From assembly GCA_032716605.1 (NCBI GenBank), contig CM064485.1, forward strand, positions 29,167,558 to 29,231,557: DNA of 64,000 bases. The letters are read 5' to 3'. The position numbers and the translations under genes were made by a program. Positions 21,342 through 32,609 of this stretch are shown here, piece after piece. The notes beneath the pieces were generated by a model, which made no database searches, had not been told where the DNA came from, and was given only the letters and a program-made list of their open reading frames with translations. This DNA comes from Paralithodes platypus (Eukaryota; Arthropoda; Malacostraca; Decapoda; Lithodidae). Positions within the stretch are counted from its first letter, which is position 1. Every line of letters starts with the position of its first letter.

Positions 21342-23751
21342 AAGTCCAACCCCAGTGCACTCTTCCTTGCCTCTATCCTCTCTGACCATCCCTAAATTTT
21401 CCCCTGCCCAGCCATCCACCAACGTTCATCTTCCATCAATTGTGTTACCCCATAAACCCCATCCTTTTTCTAGGCATGTCAAACAAACCCACCAACCCCA
21501 GATAACCGCTAACCAGACCGTGACTGCCACCAAGAAGATTCCCAAAATTCGTCCTGTTAACAACCCCAAATCAATACATCAGTCCTCTACCAATAACCCC
21601 TGTTCTACACCTAACTCTTCCCCCACCAACACTCCGCAGCCCGCCCAACAAGCCCCGTATTCTAGCTATGCCTACCTATGTAGGCCTACCACAACATATT
21701 TTCCCCATGACCCCAGAAAACAAACCCACCAACCCCAGATAACCGCTAACCAGACCGTGACTGCCACCAAGAAGATTCCCAAAATTCGTCCTGTTAACAA
21801 CCCCAAATCAATACATCAGTCCTCTACCAATAACCCCTGTTCTACACCTAACTCTTCCCCCACCAACCCTCCGCAGCCCCCCCAACAAGCCCCGTATTCT
21901 AGCTATGCCTACCTATGTAGGCCTACCACAACATATTTTCCCCATGACCCCCGAAATGTTCAGCTATCTCCCCCCAACAAAATTTCCCTTGTGACAGTTT
22001 TCCGTCGGTAGCTTGTGACAGTTTTCAGTCAGTAGCTCCCTTCCACCCCCACACAATTCACACTCCTAGAAAACTTCGAAACCCCACACTTGACTCGCCC
22101 TCTCATGTCAAACAAACTCACCAGTCCCAGATAACCTCTAACCAGACCGAGACTGCCACCAAGAAAATTCCCCAAACTCGTCCTGTTAACAACCCCAAAT
22201 CAGTACATCACTCCTCCCTCAATAACCCATGTCCTATGCCTAACTCTGCCCCCACTAATCCTCCCCAGTCCCACATAACCTTTAACCAGACCGAGACTGA
22301 CACCAAGAAAATTCCCCAAATTCGTCCTGTTAACAACCCCAAATCAATACATCAGTCCTCTACCAATAACCCCTGTTCTACACCTAACTCTTCCCCCACC
22401 AACCCGCCGCAGTCCCCCCAACAAATCCCGTTTCCTAACTCGCTCACCTCTCACCACCCTGACCCTCCCACACGCGCCGTTAATCCTCCCCTCACGCGTG
22501 ACGACCTAGGGACCCAACCATGTTCCCCCCCTTCCCCCAGAAATACTCAGCTATTTCCCCACCAACACAATTTCCCTCGTGACAGTTTTCCGTCAGTAGC
22601 TCCCTTCCACCCCCCCACAATTCACACCCCTAATAAACTTCAAAACCCCACACTTGACTCACCCCCTCATGACAGACAAACCCACCAACCCCAGATAACC
22701 TCTAAACAAACCGTCACTGCCACCGACACACCCCACCACTCTGATCCTCCCACACGCGCCGTTAATCCTCCCCTCACGCCTGACGACCTAGTGATTCCCC
22801 CAACCATGTTCCCCCCCTTCCCCCACCATCATACTCAGCTAACTTTCAACCTCCACCAATTCCATCAACAAAATATCCCTTGTGACAGTTTTCCGTCAGT
22901 AGCTCCCTTCCACCCCCCCACAATTCACACCCCTAATAAACTTCAAAACCCCACACTTGACTCACCCCCTCATGACAGACAAACCCACCAACCCCAGATA
23001 ACCTCTAAACAAACCGTCACTGCCACCGACACACCCCACCACTCTGATCCTCCCACACGCGCCGTTAACCCCCCCCTCACGCGTGACCCCCACCAAAGTG
23101 GTTTCCCCCCCCTCATGCGTACCGAACACCTGCTCACCAGTCGGTCCCCCACCATCATGAGCCCAGCTAAACTTTCAACCTCCCCCTCTTCACCGTTACC
23201 CCACCCGCCCCAAATTCCACCCCCAAAGATCCCGCTCGACAAAATACCACTCCCATCCCAATCCAACCACAAAACTTTTTCCACCTTGGCTAAACCCCAA
23301 AATACTCTCTCTCTCGCCCCAAACAACATAATCAACCTCTCAACTTCAACCACTCCTCGAAATCCCATCCATGTCTCTCCCGGAAATAAAATCAGTCCAA
23401 ATTCAACCCCTCTCAAACCACAACCCTGCCTGCCCAGACCCCCCCCCCCCCCCACCATCTCCCTATCAAATCCCCACACCCCAAACCTCCAAACCACCCG
23501 ATCATAGTAAACTCTCAACCTTCAGCCTTACTCACCCTTCCCCAAACCCCACTCACGACCACAACTCTCTACACAATTCAACCCCTCCCCAGCACCAACC
23601 TCTTCCGCAACAACAACCCCGACTCGACCTGCCCGTTTCATCTTTAAAACCCCCCTATCACTACCCCCGACCGAAACCACTTAGACCCCCCTCCAAAACT
23701 GGCCCCGGGCCAGCTCGCCCCCAGACCCACATTCCTAACGACAAGAACTAA
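21202..23751 (+). pseudogene. Proline-rich repetitive frame fused to Gag, unit 1
   Basis: It lies in three successive frames: 21202-22011, 22236-23507 and 23371-23751. The protein is Pro/Thr/Ser/Asn-rich and made of repeated blocks (KKIPKIRPVNNPKSIHQSST, NNPCSTPNSSPTNPPQ, then PPTRAVNPPLTRD). A DNA duplication of about 240 bp (21480-21719 and 21720-21957) adds one block relative to unit 2. The blocks match the protease-RT linker of unit 5 (62760-63060). A run of 15 C at about 23439-23453 sets the final frame. No protease, RT or integrase motif occurs anywhere in this unit. Function unknown; it could be a Gag tail or assembly domain. Confidence 0.7.
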
Positions 23752-24101
23752 CGGTATATCCACCCCGCCCTTCCAAAGTGAAAGTGAACCACCACCCCCT
23801 ATTACCAGACCGTCACCCAGACTAACGGCGACCCTAAATAACCCCCCCTGATGATGATGAGGATCAACATAATTTTATATCCCCCCCGCCCCTTGTCAAA
23901 CCTCCTTCACCCCAACAACAGAGAGGCACCCATTCCAATATTCACTTAAAATCAGGATTGGTAGAGGAGGTGGATCATGCCGGCTCGTCCACAGTCCAGC
24001 CTCCCTACCACTCTTGACCTAGATTCCTAGCTTCACTTCCCATTAAAATGTATAATTTCACAGACAAAGTACAAGACAACAACCTTTTAACGTAACTTCT
24101 T
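23752..24101 (+). other. 3' untranslated part of unit 1
   Basis: C-rich then A-rich non-coding sequence containing ATGATGATGAGG and a purine run GGTAGAGGAGGTGG at about 23959. It is repeated almost unchanged in units 2 and 3. Confidence 0.6.
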
Positions 24102-24749
24102 ACATTGTTAAACACTTTACCTCTTCTTAATTTCCTGTGTTCTTAATTATCTGTTCTTTCTTAAATTTACATGTTTTCCATATACTATATATTATTTTTG
24201 TTTTCCCTTAGTCATACTACTTTTCTTGTTAACCTACACTTTTCTGACTATCTTTTAAATTTGCTTTATACATTGTTAAACACTTTACCTCTTCTTAATT
24301 TCCTGTGTTCTTAATTATCTGTTCTTTCTTAAATTTACATGTTTACCATATACTGTATATATTATTTTTTTCCCTTAGTCATACTACTTTTCTTGTTAAC
24401 CTACACTTTTCTGACTACCTTTTAAATTTGCATTATACATTGTTAAACACTTTACCTCTTCTTAATTTCCTGTTCTTAATTATCTGTCCTTTCTTAAATT
24501 TACATGTTTTCCATATACTGTATATATTATTTTTTCCCTTAGTCATACTACTTTTCTTGTTAACCTACACTTTTCTGACTATCTTTTAAATTTGCTTTAT
24601 ACATTGTTAAACACTTTACCTCTTCTTAATTTCCTGTGTTCTTAATTATCTGTTCTTTCTTAAATTTACATGTTTTCCATATACTATATATTATATTTTT
24701 TCCCTTGGTCATACTACTTTTCTTGTTAACCTACACTTTTCTGACTATG
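24102..24749 (+). repeat. About 166-bp tandem repeat before the PPT, unit 1
   Basis: Four units start near 24102, 24268, 24436 and 24600 with ACATTGTTAAACACTTTACC. Each runs through TTAATTTCCTGTG, TTACATGTTTTCCATATACT and CTACACTTTTCTGACT. It is pyrimidine-rich. It is present in units 1-3 and absent from unit 4, where only the last bases before the polypurine tract are shared. Confidence 0.9.
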
Positions 24750-24793
24750 CTTCTTTTTACTTCACCCTTGAGGCTCGAGGACGAGCCTATAAT

Positions 24794-24808
24794 GAAGGAG
24801 AGGGAAGT
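24794..24808 (+). other. Polypurine tract of unit 1
   Basis: GAAGGAGAGGGAAG lies just before LTR2, the usual plus-strand primer position. The same tract precedes LTR3 (32591), LTR4 (40595) and LTR5 (57203). Confidence 0.7.
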
Positions 24809-24812
24809 AAAA

Positions 24813-27800
24813 TGCCCCAGAACGAGAAGCCCACCACAGAAGCCACGAACGAACACCACACAAAAACACCCAAAGGAAAGGTCCACAGAACGAAAGGACC
24901 AGCTGACCGAGCCAGCCATTTCAGACAGGCCCAAGCCCGCAGGGCTAAGCAGCTCCAGGCTGCACCCATTTACCTTTTCTAAACTGACCATTTTCCACAC
25001 CTCACGTACACTAACCCCCTCGTGTCCTACACTCCTAACTACAAAGATGATGAACAGGAATATACATTCATATTAAAAACACCCATGCCCTGTCCCGACG
25101 TTGAGCCAATGCCAACACATCAGACAGCCATAATTATATCTATGTATGTTCTTACATCCGAGAAGTAGATGTTATATATCTTAGAAGTTAAAACACCCAC
25201 GCTTGTCCCTAGACCTCGTATATCATTTCCCATGACGAGTATAGATATATGTAACCCGTGCTCAGTCGCCCCTTGCATTGTTCCTCTAGTAACTAAGTCT
25301 ATAATATTAACTGCCACCAGCATTGATACGACATAGCGGCACTGTCCTTGTGTCGTATTGTGCCAAGTACAGATCAACCAGGTTTCATCACCTTATTAGG
25401 ACGACGACTATAATGTCATCGTTCATCGATGTATGCAATCCTTAGTTTAAGTATTAATATTAACATTCCCTAACATCTTGTCTTGCCAGACTAAGCTTCT
25501 GAAGACCCATCGCCCCATAAATCTATGTATTCAATCCTTAGGTTAAGTATTTTTATCCGCCATTGTGTTCACCTTTTTCCATTTACTTTCCCACAATTGT
25601 CATACGTCTTCCCCTTGCCTCCTTCGTATCCACAGTCCACACTACGCCAATTTACTTCGTGTCATGCACCTCTTACCCCAACCAGAGATTGTATAAGATA
25701 ACCTGGTTACCAGTATCTGTCATAAGTACCCCGAAACAATAACTAAGTACCCCTCCGAACTGCCGCTGTTGTTGGTATATTTATATTTAATAGAAAACGC
25801 AGTTCCCAGGGCCAACTAAGAGTATCCATAACCCCTCGGACTGATCACATAACTCTATCTTTTCCAGACTCATATACCACCCCATAGTTGCATTCCCCGG
25901 TAGCATTTGGCTAACGTATTCTACTGCCTTTTCAAACTTCCATATCAATTGTAGCCTAATGCCACCCCCACGCCCAGGGACCTTAGGGGCAAAATTTCCC
26001 TGTAGCCCTTGAACTCTCCCCCCCCCCCTCTCATTAAGACACCCGCGCTTCTCTACTCTTGTCCGACCTAGCCTCTCTCTCATACCTCTTGAAGATCCTT
26101 GAATTGTCCGTTGCTAATGCTCTCCAACCTTTTATATATATACTCCTATCCAGCCTACCTTCACTTAGTAGGCCAGAACAACATTAGAACTTTACTAGCC
26201 CCTTGCATGCCATCTATTCTCTTACAACCCATTCACAACCCTGCACCCAATGGTCGTCGGTGCTAGGCTAGCCGCCTCGCCAGTAACTAACTTCTATTGC
26301 CATACTTCCAGATAAATGTGGCAGAGTTATCAACCCAGTCTCCACCACATCCAGCAAACCCTACAACTAACAACCAGCCGAGTAAAACCAGCTAGCCAAG
26401 GCACCTTCGGTTTTGGTATTAAAGACACCCACATCTGTCTCATACACAGAGGGTTATTACGAACACTGGTGATATGGCAAGCCCCTAGCCACAGCCGCCG
26501 GACGACTATCACAGAGAGAGGGCGCCTAGCTCCGCCTTTTTGCCCACCCGAGGAGGGAGACCCCCACCCCCGCGGAGGTATACCTGGCCCCTGTTTTGAC
26601 TTCCGAGTCATTGCCAGGTAGCACAGGAATTCTTCCTATCAATGAACTAACCATGCATGACTAACACCTTTACTAACCTCTATTAACTCACAATAAACCA
26701 TTTACCTTTCTTGCATGCTCTGATCACTAAATTAGCACCTCAGCTATACCATAGAATGAAGATTGAACAATCTAAGAGAGACGCTCCTATCACAGCTGTC
26801 CCCATCCTCCTCGCAAAGTAGATCCAGTCTCTCTCCCCTAAATACTTCCAGTATAGCCAAAATAGTACCTCTTACTAAGGCTCAGTTATATGAAAATATA
26901 AAGGATTTCCTATAGCCATGTGCCACAACAGTAAATACCATCTTACCTAGTCTCCATATCTATTGAGAGCTCAAATAAGTCCATAAGACTCGAGATCCCT
27001 ACTGTCTACAGGGTCCAGAACCGAGCCTATAAATCTAGCTCCCGCCCCCAGTCAAATCAGTTGAAAGCTAGACACCAACCAGGGGTCACTACCCTGCAGT
27101 TAACTTCTAGCTCTGCCCTTGTGTTGTTCCGGAGTGAGATCCCAGAGCCGGCAGACTCCGTGGCAGATTTGGATAGAAGGACCTGCTCACGTATTTAAGA
27201 ACTTCACACATATGGCCCCCCTGGACGGCCGCGGAACCAGTCGTTAGCCCCCAACATCATGGATGCAAGATAACCAGGACCAGACCCATCAGATGCTACC
27301 CAAGATTCCCTTTAGCAGTACTACATATTACTGTGCTGTTTAGAGATTCACTAATTAATATTTCTACGAAGTGGCTATCTCTTTGCCCCAGTATAATTCA
27401 TATAACCATTCAATTAGGAAGTGCTAAGCGTATCAGTGTTCATTATTTAACAGGCGATACTAACTCTCGTAATCAACCATATGCCCAGATATTATTACCT
27501 AGTAGGAAACCCTAGTGATATCTGAAGGTTCGCCCACTGATTTGCGTTCTATGTATTTCTGAGACAAGAATAGAAAACTTAGATCAGTACCCCCTGAGGT
27601 TACTAGAATTCCCGTGCTCTAAAATACGCATGTCTAATCTAGTCTGTGAACTACTACTTGTGCACCAGAGCTACCAGTAAGAAATCTAACAGTGAATATG
27701 ATTCTATAAGTAACATTGATGGTCTTCGGTATATAAACCTGTTAAATCAAAGCCAGTGATCAGAAGATTAATACCTGAACGTTGGAAGTGGGAGACTAGG

Positions 27801-28024
27801 CTCCATCCAGATCCACTTATGCTAGTGTTGTTCGATTCTATTATATTGTCTTACACAAGTATTCTGCAGTGGTATATCAATAAACGTGATCGTGTAACTT
27901 GCTACCATGTGTTTCTTTGTGTTCTCTATTCCTCATATCTTGTATTGTGCATGCAGCCTTATATACCCAGTCAATTAGAACTCACATTACCCAAGTTAAA
28001 CCTGTAGAAAAACAGGGCATAACA
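24813..28024 (+). repeat. LTR2, shared by units 1 and 2
   Basis: TGCCCCAGAACG to GGGCATAACA, 3212 bp, nearly identical by eye to LTR3. It serves at once as the 3' LTR of unit 1 and the 5' LTR of unit 2, with no host DNA between. TATA at 27729, AATAAA at 27879-27884. Confidence 0.88.
27729..27884 (+). promoter_or_regulatory. LTR2 TATA box to poly-A signal
   Basis: Same GTATATAAACC and AATAAA pair as LTR1, at the same spacing. Confidence 0.6.
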
Positions 28025-28025
28025 T

Positions 28026-28040
28026 TGGCGGCAGCGGTGG
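28026..28040 (+). other. Primer-binding site of unit 2
   Basis: TGGCGGCAGCGGTGG, identical to unit 1. Confidence 0.6.
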
Positions 28041-28094
28041 TTCTTGATTCGGATAAAAGGTTGCATTACACTGCAAGTTTGGAACAGTAGAAGC

Positions 28095-28832
28095 ATGGCA
28101 ACATCGCAAAATTTTCAGCCACTCGCACACATTCCCAAGTATGATGTAAACACGTATGATATCACCAGTTACTTAGACATAATTAAGCCAGTGTACGATG
28201 TGGTACTTCATAATGACCGCGAAAAAATCGCCATGGCAATTTTGCATATTATACAGTTGGGAGAAGCCGTTTCCCAACTTGTTGATAAGCCTACCTTTAA
28301 AGAATTTATTCACCAAACTGTGACACAGAATACGCCAGAGTTTACCTGGAACCAGTTTCGATCCTTCGTGATCCGGACCTTAGATCCACTTTTGGGTTCC
28401 CCCGTCGCCCCCAAAATAATAAAAGTCGACGAGATCAAGTATGAAGGGGATATAAATGTGACCCTCATACAACTCTACAGATACGTGAGGACCACGTATA
28501 GCTATGAAGATTACGACCAACAAAATGAACTCTTATTCACCGCATTGTTAAACATCCTCCCACCCCACATCACCACCCATCTCGACCCGTATGGCTTATT
28601 CGAAGAACATATGCTCTCCATCAGAGAAGAATGCCGACGCAGTTCGATGAATCCCCTATCCAACCCTTCAGCCCCTATCCAAGACTCCGTGCACCCTTCC
28701 AAAATGACTTCCGGTGAAAGTCCAACCCCAGTGCACTCTTCCTTGCCTCTATCCTCTCTGACCATCCCTAAATTTTCCCCTGCCCAGCCATCCACCAACG
28801 ATCATCTTCCATCAATTGTGTTACCCCCATAA
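28095..28832 (+). CDS. Gag-like protein joined to proline-rich domain, unit 2
   Basis: From ATG 28095 (MATSQNFQPLAHIPKY) the frame runs 245 residues. It is the best-preserved copy of this non-autonomous Gag: a capsid-like part to about residue 175 (with FTWNQFRSFVIRTLDP and LLFTALLNILPPH) joined without a break to the proline-rich region (SMNPLSNPSAPIQDSVHPSK, KFSPAQPST). It ends at 28832 because a fifth C in GTTACCCCCATAAACC shifts the frame; unit 1 has four and reads through (LPHKPHPF). The intact ancestor therefore encoded one long Gag-proline-rich protein. No zinc knuckle or protease. Confidence 0.75.
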   Translation: MATSQNFQPLAHIPKYDVNTYDITSYLDIIKPVYDVVLHNDREKIAMAILHIIQLGEAVSQLVDKPTFKEFIHQTVTQNTPEFTWNQFRSFVIRTLDPLLGSPVAPKIIKVDEIKYEGDINVTLIQLYRYVRTTYSYEDYDQQNELLFTALLNILPPHITTHLDPYGLFEEHMLSIREECRRSSMNPLSNPSAPIQDSVHPSKMTSGESPTPVHSSLPLSSLTIPKFSPAQPSTNDHLPSIVLPP

Positions 28833-30909
28833 ACCCCATCCTTTTTCTATGCATGTCAAACAAACCCACCAACCCCAGATAACCGCTAACCAGACCGTGA
28901 CTGCCACCAAGAAGATTCCCAAAATTCGTCCTGTTAACAACCCCAAATCAATACATCAGTCCTCTACCAATAACCCCTGTTCTACACCTAACTCTTCCCC
29001 CACCAACCCTCCGCAGCCCCCCCAACAAGCCCCGTATTCTAGCTATGCCTACCTATGTAGGCCTACCACAACATATTTTCCCCATGACCCCAGAAATGTT
29101 CAGCTATCCACCCACCAACAAAATTTCCCTTGTGACAGTTTTCCGTCGGTAGCTTGTGACAGTTTTCAGTCAGTAGCTCCCTTCCACCCCCACACAATTC
29201 ACACTCCTAGAAAACTTCGAAACCCCACACTTGCTCGCCCTCTCATGTCAAACAAACTCACCAGTCCCAGATAACCTCTAACCAGACCGAGACTGCCACC
29301 AAGAAAATTCCCCAAACTCGTCCTGTTAACAACCCCAAATCAGTACATCACTCCTCCCTCAATAACCCCTGTCCTATGCCTAACTCTGCCCCCACTAATC
29401 CTCCCCAGTCCCACATAACCTTTAACCAGACCGAGACTGACACCAAGAAAATTCCCCAAATTCGTCCTGTTAACAACCCCAAATCAATACATCAGTCCTC
29501 TACCAATAACCCCTGTTCTACACCTAACTCTTCCCCCACCAACCCGCCGCAGTCCCCCCAACAAATCCCGTTTCCTAACTCGCTCACCTCTCACCACCCT
29601 GACCCTCCCGTTAATCCTCCCCTCACGCGTGACGACCTAGGGACCCAACCATGTTCGCCCCCTTACCCCAGAAATGCTCAGCTATTCTCCCACCAACAAA
29701 ATTTCCCTTGTGACAGTTTTCCGTCAGTAGCTCCCTTCCACCCCCCCACAATTCACACCCCTAATAAACTTCAAAACCCCACACTTGACTCACCCCCTCA
29801 TGACAGACAAACCCACCAATCCCATATAACCTCTAAACAAACCGTCACTGCCACCGACACACCCCACCACTCTGATCCTCCCACACGCGCCGTTAATCCC
29901 CCCCTCACGCGTGACTCCCACCAAAGTGATTTCCCCCCCCCCCCCCCTCATGCGTACCGAACACCTGCTCACCAGTCGGTCCCCCACCATCATGAGCCCA
30001 GCTAAACTTTCAACCTCCACCAATTCCCATCAACAAAATTTCCCTTGTGACAGTTTTCCGTCAGTAGCTCCCTTCCACCCCCCCACAATTCACACCCCTA
30101 ATAAACTTCAAAACCCCACACTTGACTCACCCCCTCATGACAGACAAACCCACCAACCCCAGATAACCTCTAAACAAACCGTCACTGCCACCGACACACC
30201 CCACCACTCTGATCCTCCCACACGCGCCGTTAACCCCCCCCTCACGCGTGACCCCCACCAAAGTGGTTTCCCCCCCCTCATGCGTACCGAACACCTGCTC
30301 ACCAGTCGGTCCCCCACCATCATGAGCCCAGCTAAACTTTCAACCTCCCCCCCTTCCCCGTTACCCCACCCGCCCCAAATTCCACCCCCAAAGATCCCGC
30401 TCGACAAAATACCACTCCCATCCAAATCCAACCACAAAACTTTTTCCACCTTGGCTAAACCCCAAAATACTCTCTCTCTCGCCCCAAACAACATAATCAA
30501 CCTCTCAACTTCAACCACTCCTCGAAATCCCATCCATGTCTCTCCCGGAAATAAAATCAGTCCAAATTCAACCCCTCTCAAACCACAACCCTGCCTGCCC
30601 AGACCCCCCCCACCATCTCCCTATCAAATCCCCACACCCCAAACCTCCAAACCACCCGATCATAGTAAACTCTCAACCTTCAGCCTTACTCACCCTTCCC
30701 CAAACCCCACTCACGACCACAACTCTCTACACAATTCAACCCCTCCCCAGCACCAACCTCTTCCGCAACAACAACCCCGACTCGACCTGCCCGTTTCATC
30801 TTTAAAACCCCCCTATCACTACCCCCGACCGAAACCACTTAGACCCCCCTCCAAAACTGGCCCCGGGCCAGCTCGCCCCCAGACCCACATTCCTAACGAC
30901 AAGAACTAA
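28816..30909 (+). pseudogene. Proline-rich repetitive frame, unit 2, frameshifted
   Basis: It lies in three frames: 28816-29274, 29376-30005 and 29911-30909. A one-base loss (CACACTTGCTCGCC instead of CACACTTGACTCGCC) closes the first. The last frame is the longest of the three units at its end, 332 codons, because its C-run near 30603 is 8 long, which joins LKPQPCLPRPPPP to SPYQIPTPQTSK. The block composition matches unit 1, with one 240-bp block fewer and a repeat of the HQQNFPCDSFPSVAPFHPP block. Confidence 0.7.
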
Positions 30910-31251
30910 CGGTATATCCACCCCGCCCTTCCAAAGTGAAAGTGAACCACCACCCCAGACCGTCACCCAGACTAACGGCGACCCTAAATAACCCCCCCCT
31001 GATGATGATGAGGATCAACATAATTTTATATCCCCCCCGCCCCTTGTCAAACCTCCTTCACCCCAACAACAGAGAGGCACCCATTCCAATATTCACTTAA
31101 AATCAGGATTGGTAGAGGAGGTGGATCATGCCGGCTCGTCCACAGTCCAGCCTCCCTACCACTCTTGACCTAGATTCCTAGCTTCACTTCCCATTAAAAT
31201 GTATAATTTCACAGACAAAGTACAAGACAACAACCTTTTAACGTAACTTCT
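30910..31251 (+). other. 3' untranslated part of unit 2
   Basis: Same non-coding segment as in unit 1, with a small deletion after CCACCACCCC. No gene. Confidence 0.6.
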
Positions 31252-31743
31252 TACATTGTTAAACACTTTACCTCTTCTTAATTTCCTGTGTTCTTAATTA
31301 TCTGTTCTTTCTTAAATTTACATGTTTTCCATATACTATATATTATTTTTGTTTTCCCTTAGTCATACTACTTTTCTTGTTAACCTACACTTTTCTGACT
31401 ATCTTTTAAATTTGCTTTATACATTGTTAAACACTTTACCTCTTCTTAATTTCCTGTGTTCTTAATTATCTGTTCTTTCTTAAATTTACATGTTTACCAT
31501 ATACTGTATATATTATTTTTTTCCCTTAGTCATACTACTTTTCTTGTTAACCTACACTTTTCTGACTACCTTTTAAATTTGCTTTATACACTGTTAAACA
31601 CTTTACCTCTTCTTAATTTCCTGTGTTCTTAACCCGGGAGCTGCGGGGAGACTCTTAAGAGTTCCCCCGGCGCACTGCGGGAAGACTCTTAAGAGTCAGA
31701 GAAAATAAAAATCAACTTTTGACATCGAAAAAAAAATATTTTT

Positions 31744-31784
<41 letters not shown>

Positions 31785-32546
31785 GCCCTGGGCCATGCAA
31801 AATCTCAGTCCTCTACCTCCCCTCCTTCCCCACTTTCCTCCTCTCCTTCAGTTATCACCTATTTTCCCTGTTATTCCCTTTATTTTGAGGTATATTTTCG
31901 TGCTAACAGTAGAAATCCGATTGGAGGGTTGTGGTCATCACTGATAGCAAGCGAGTGCAAGAGAGAGAGAGAGAGTATCGATCGACTGTGTCTCAGTGGC
32001 CTTGGGGGAAATTGGCGGGAAAGCAGATTGCTCACCCATACATATACAACTCGCGGGCTATATCTCCGATTTTGACCATCCAAACGCTGTTTTCACTCGT
32101 TTTATTGTTGTTTCAGGTTAATACCTTTATAATCAACCCATAATAGGCGCATATGGATAAATATTAATGCTATTAATGGCACAATGAATATTTTAGTGAC
32201 GGAAACACCTCAAATACGTCAGCACAGGGGGACGTTTCCAATTACCCCCATGCGCACTTCAGAGGTTAATTATCTGTCCTTTCTTAAATTTACATGTTTT
32301 CCATATACTGTATATATTATTTGTTTTCCCTTAGTCATACTACTTTTCTTGTTAACCTACACTTTTCTGACTATCTTTTAAATTTGCTTTATACATTGTT
32401 AAACACTTAATTTACCTCTTCTTAATTTCCTGTGTTCTTAATTATCTGTTCTTTCTTAAATTTACATGTTTTCCATATACTATATATTATATTTTTTTCC
32501 CTTGGTCATATTACTTTTCTTGCTAACCTACACTTTTCTGACTATG
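31252..32546 (+). repeat. About 166-bp tandem repeat, unit 2, interrupted by a MITE
   Basis: Units start near 31252, 31420, 31588 and 32391. The third is split at TTAA by the insertion 31633-32265. Without it, the sequence on the two sides joins as GTGTTC-TTAA-TTATCTG, exactly as in intact units. Confidence 0.88.
31633..32265 (+). mobile_element. piggyBac-type MITE family B, complete, in unit 2
   Basis: It is flanked by TTAA at 31629-31632 and 32266-32269. The left end is CCCGGGAGCTGCGGGGAG; the right end reverse complemented is CCTCTGAAGTGCGCATGG, weakly matching. Length 633 bp. It contains a T-run at about 31750-31783 and a GAGAGAGAGAG tract near 31962. Related copies are at 921-1355 and 16623-16711. 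No transposase, so it depends on an enzyme elsewhere. Confidence 0.85.
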
Positions 32547-32590
32547 CTTCTTTTTACTTCACCCTTGAGGCTCGAGGACGAGCCTATAAT

Positions 32591-32604
32591 GAAGGAGAGG
32601 GAAG
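32591..32604 (+). other. Polypurine tract of unit 2
   Basis: GAAGGAGAGGGAAG before LTR3, as in unit 1. Confidence 0.7.
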
Positions 32605-32609
32605 TAAAA

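Noticed and set aside
22970..23518. Minus-strand frame of 182 codons opposite the proline-rich region (also in units 2 and 3)
   Set aside because: Mirror of the C-rich sequence (Gly/Trp/Val-rich shadow), no domain, and it overlaps the supported plus-strand frame.
31719..32143. Small genes in the unit 2 MITE
   Set aside because: The frames start in a T-run and purine repeat inside a MITE and are not kept in the other copy.
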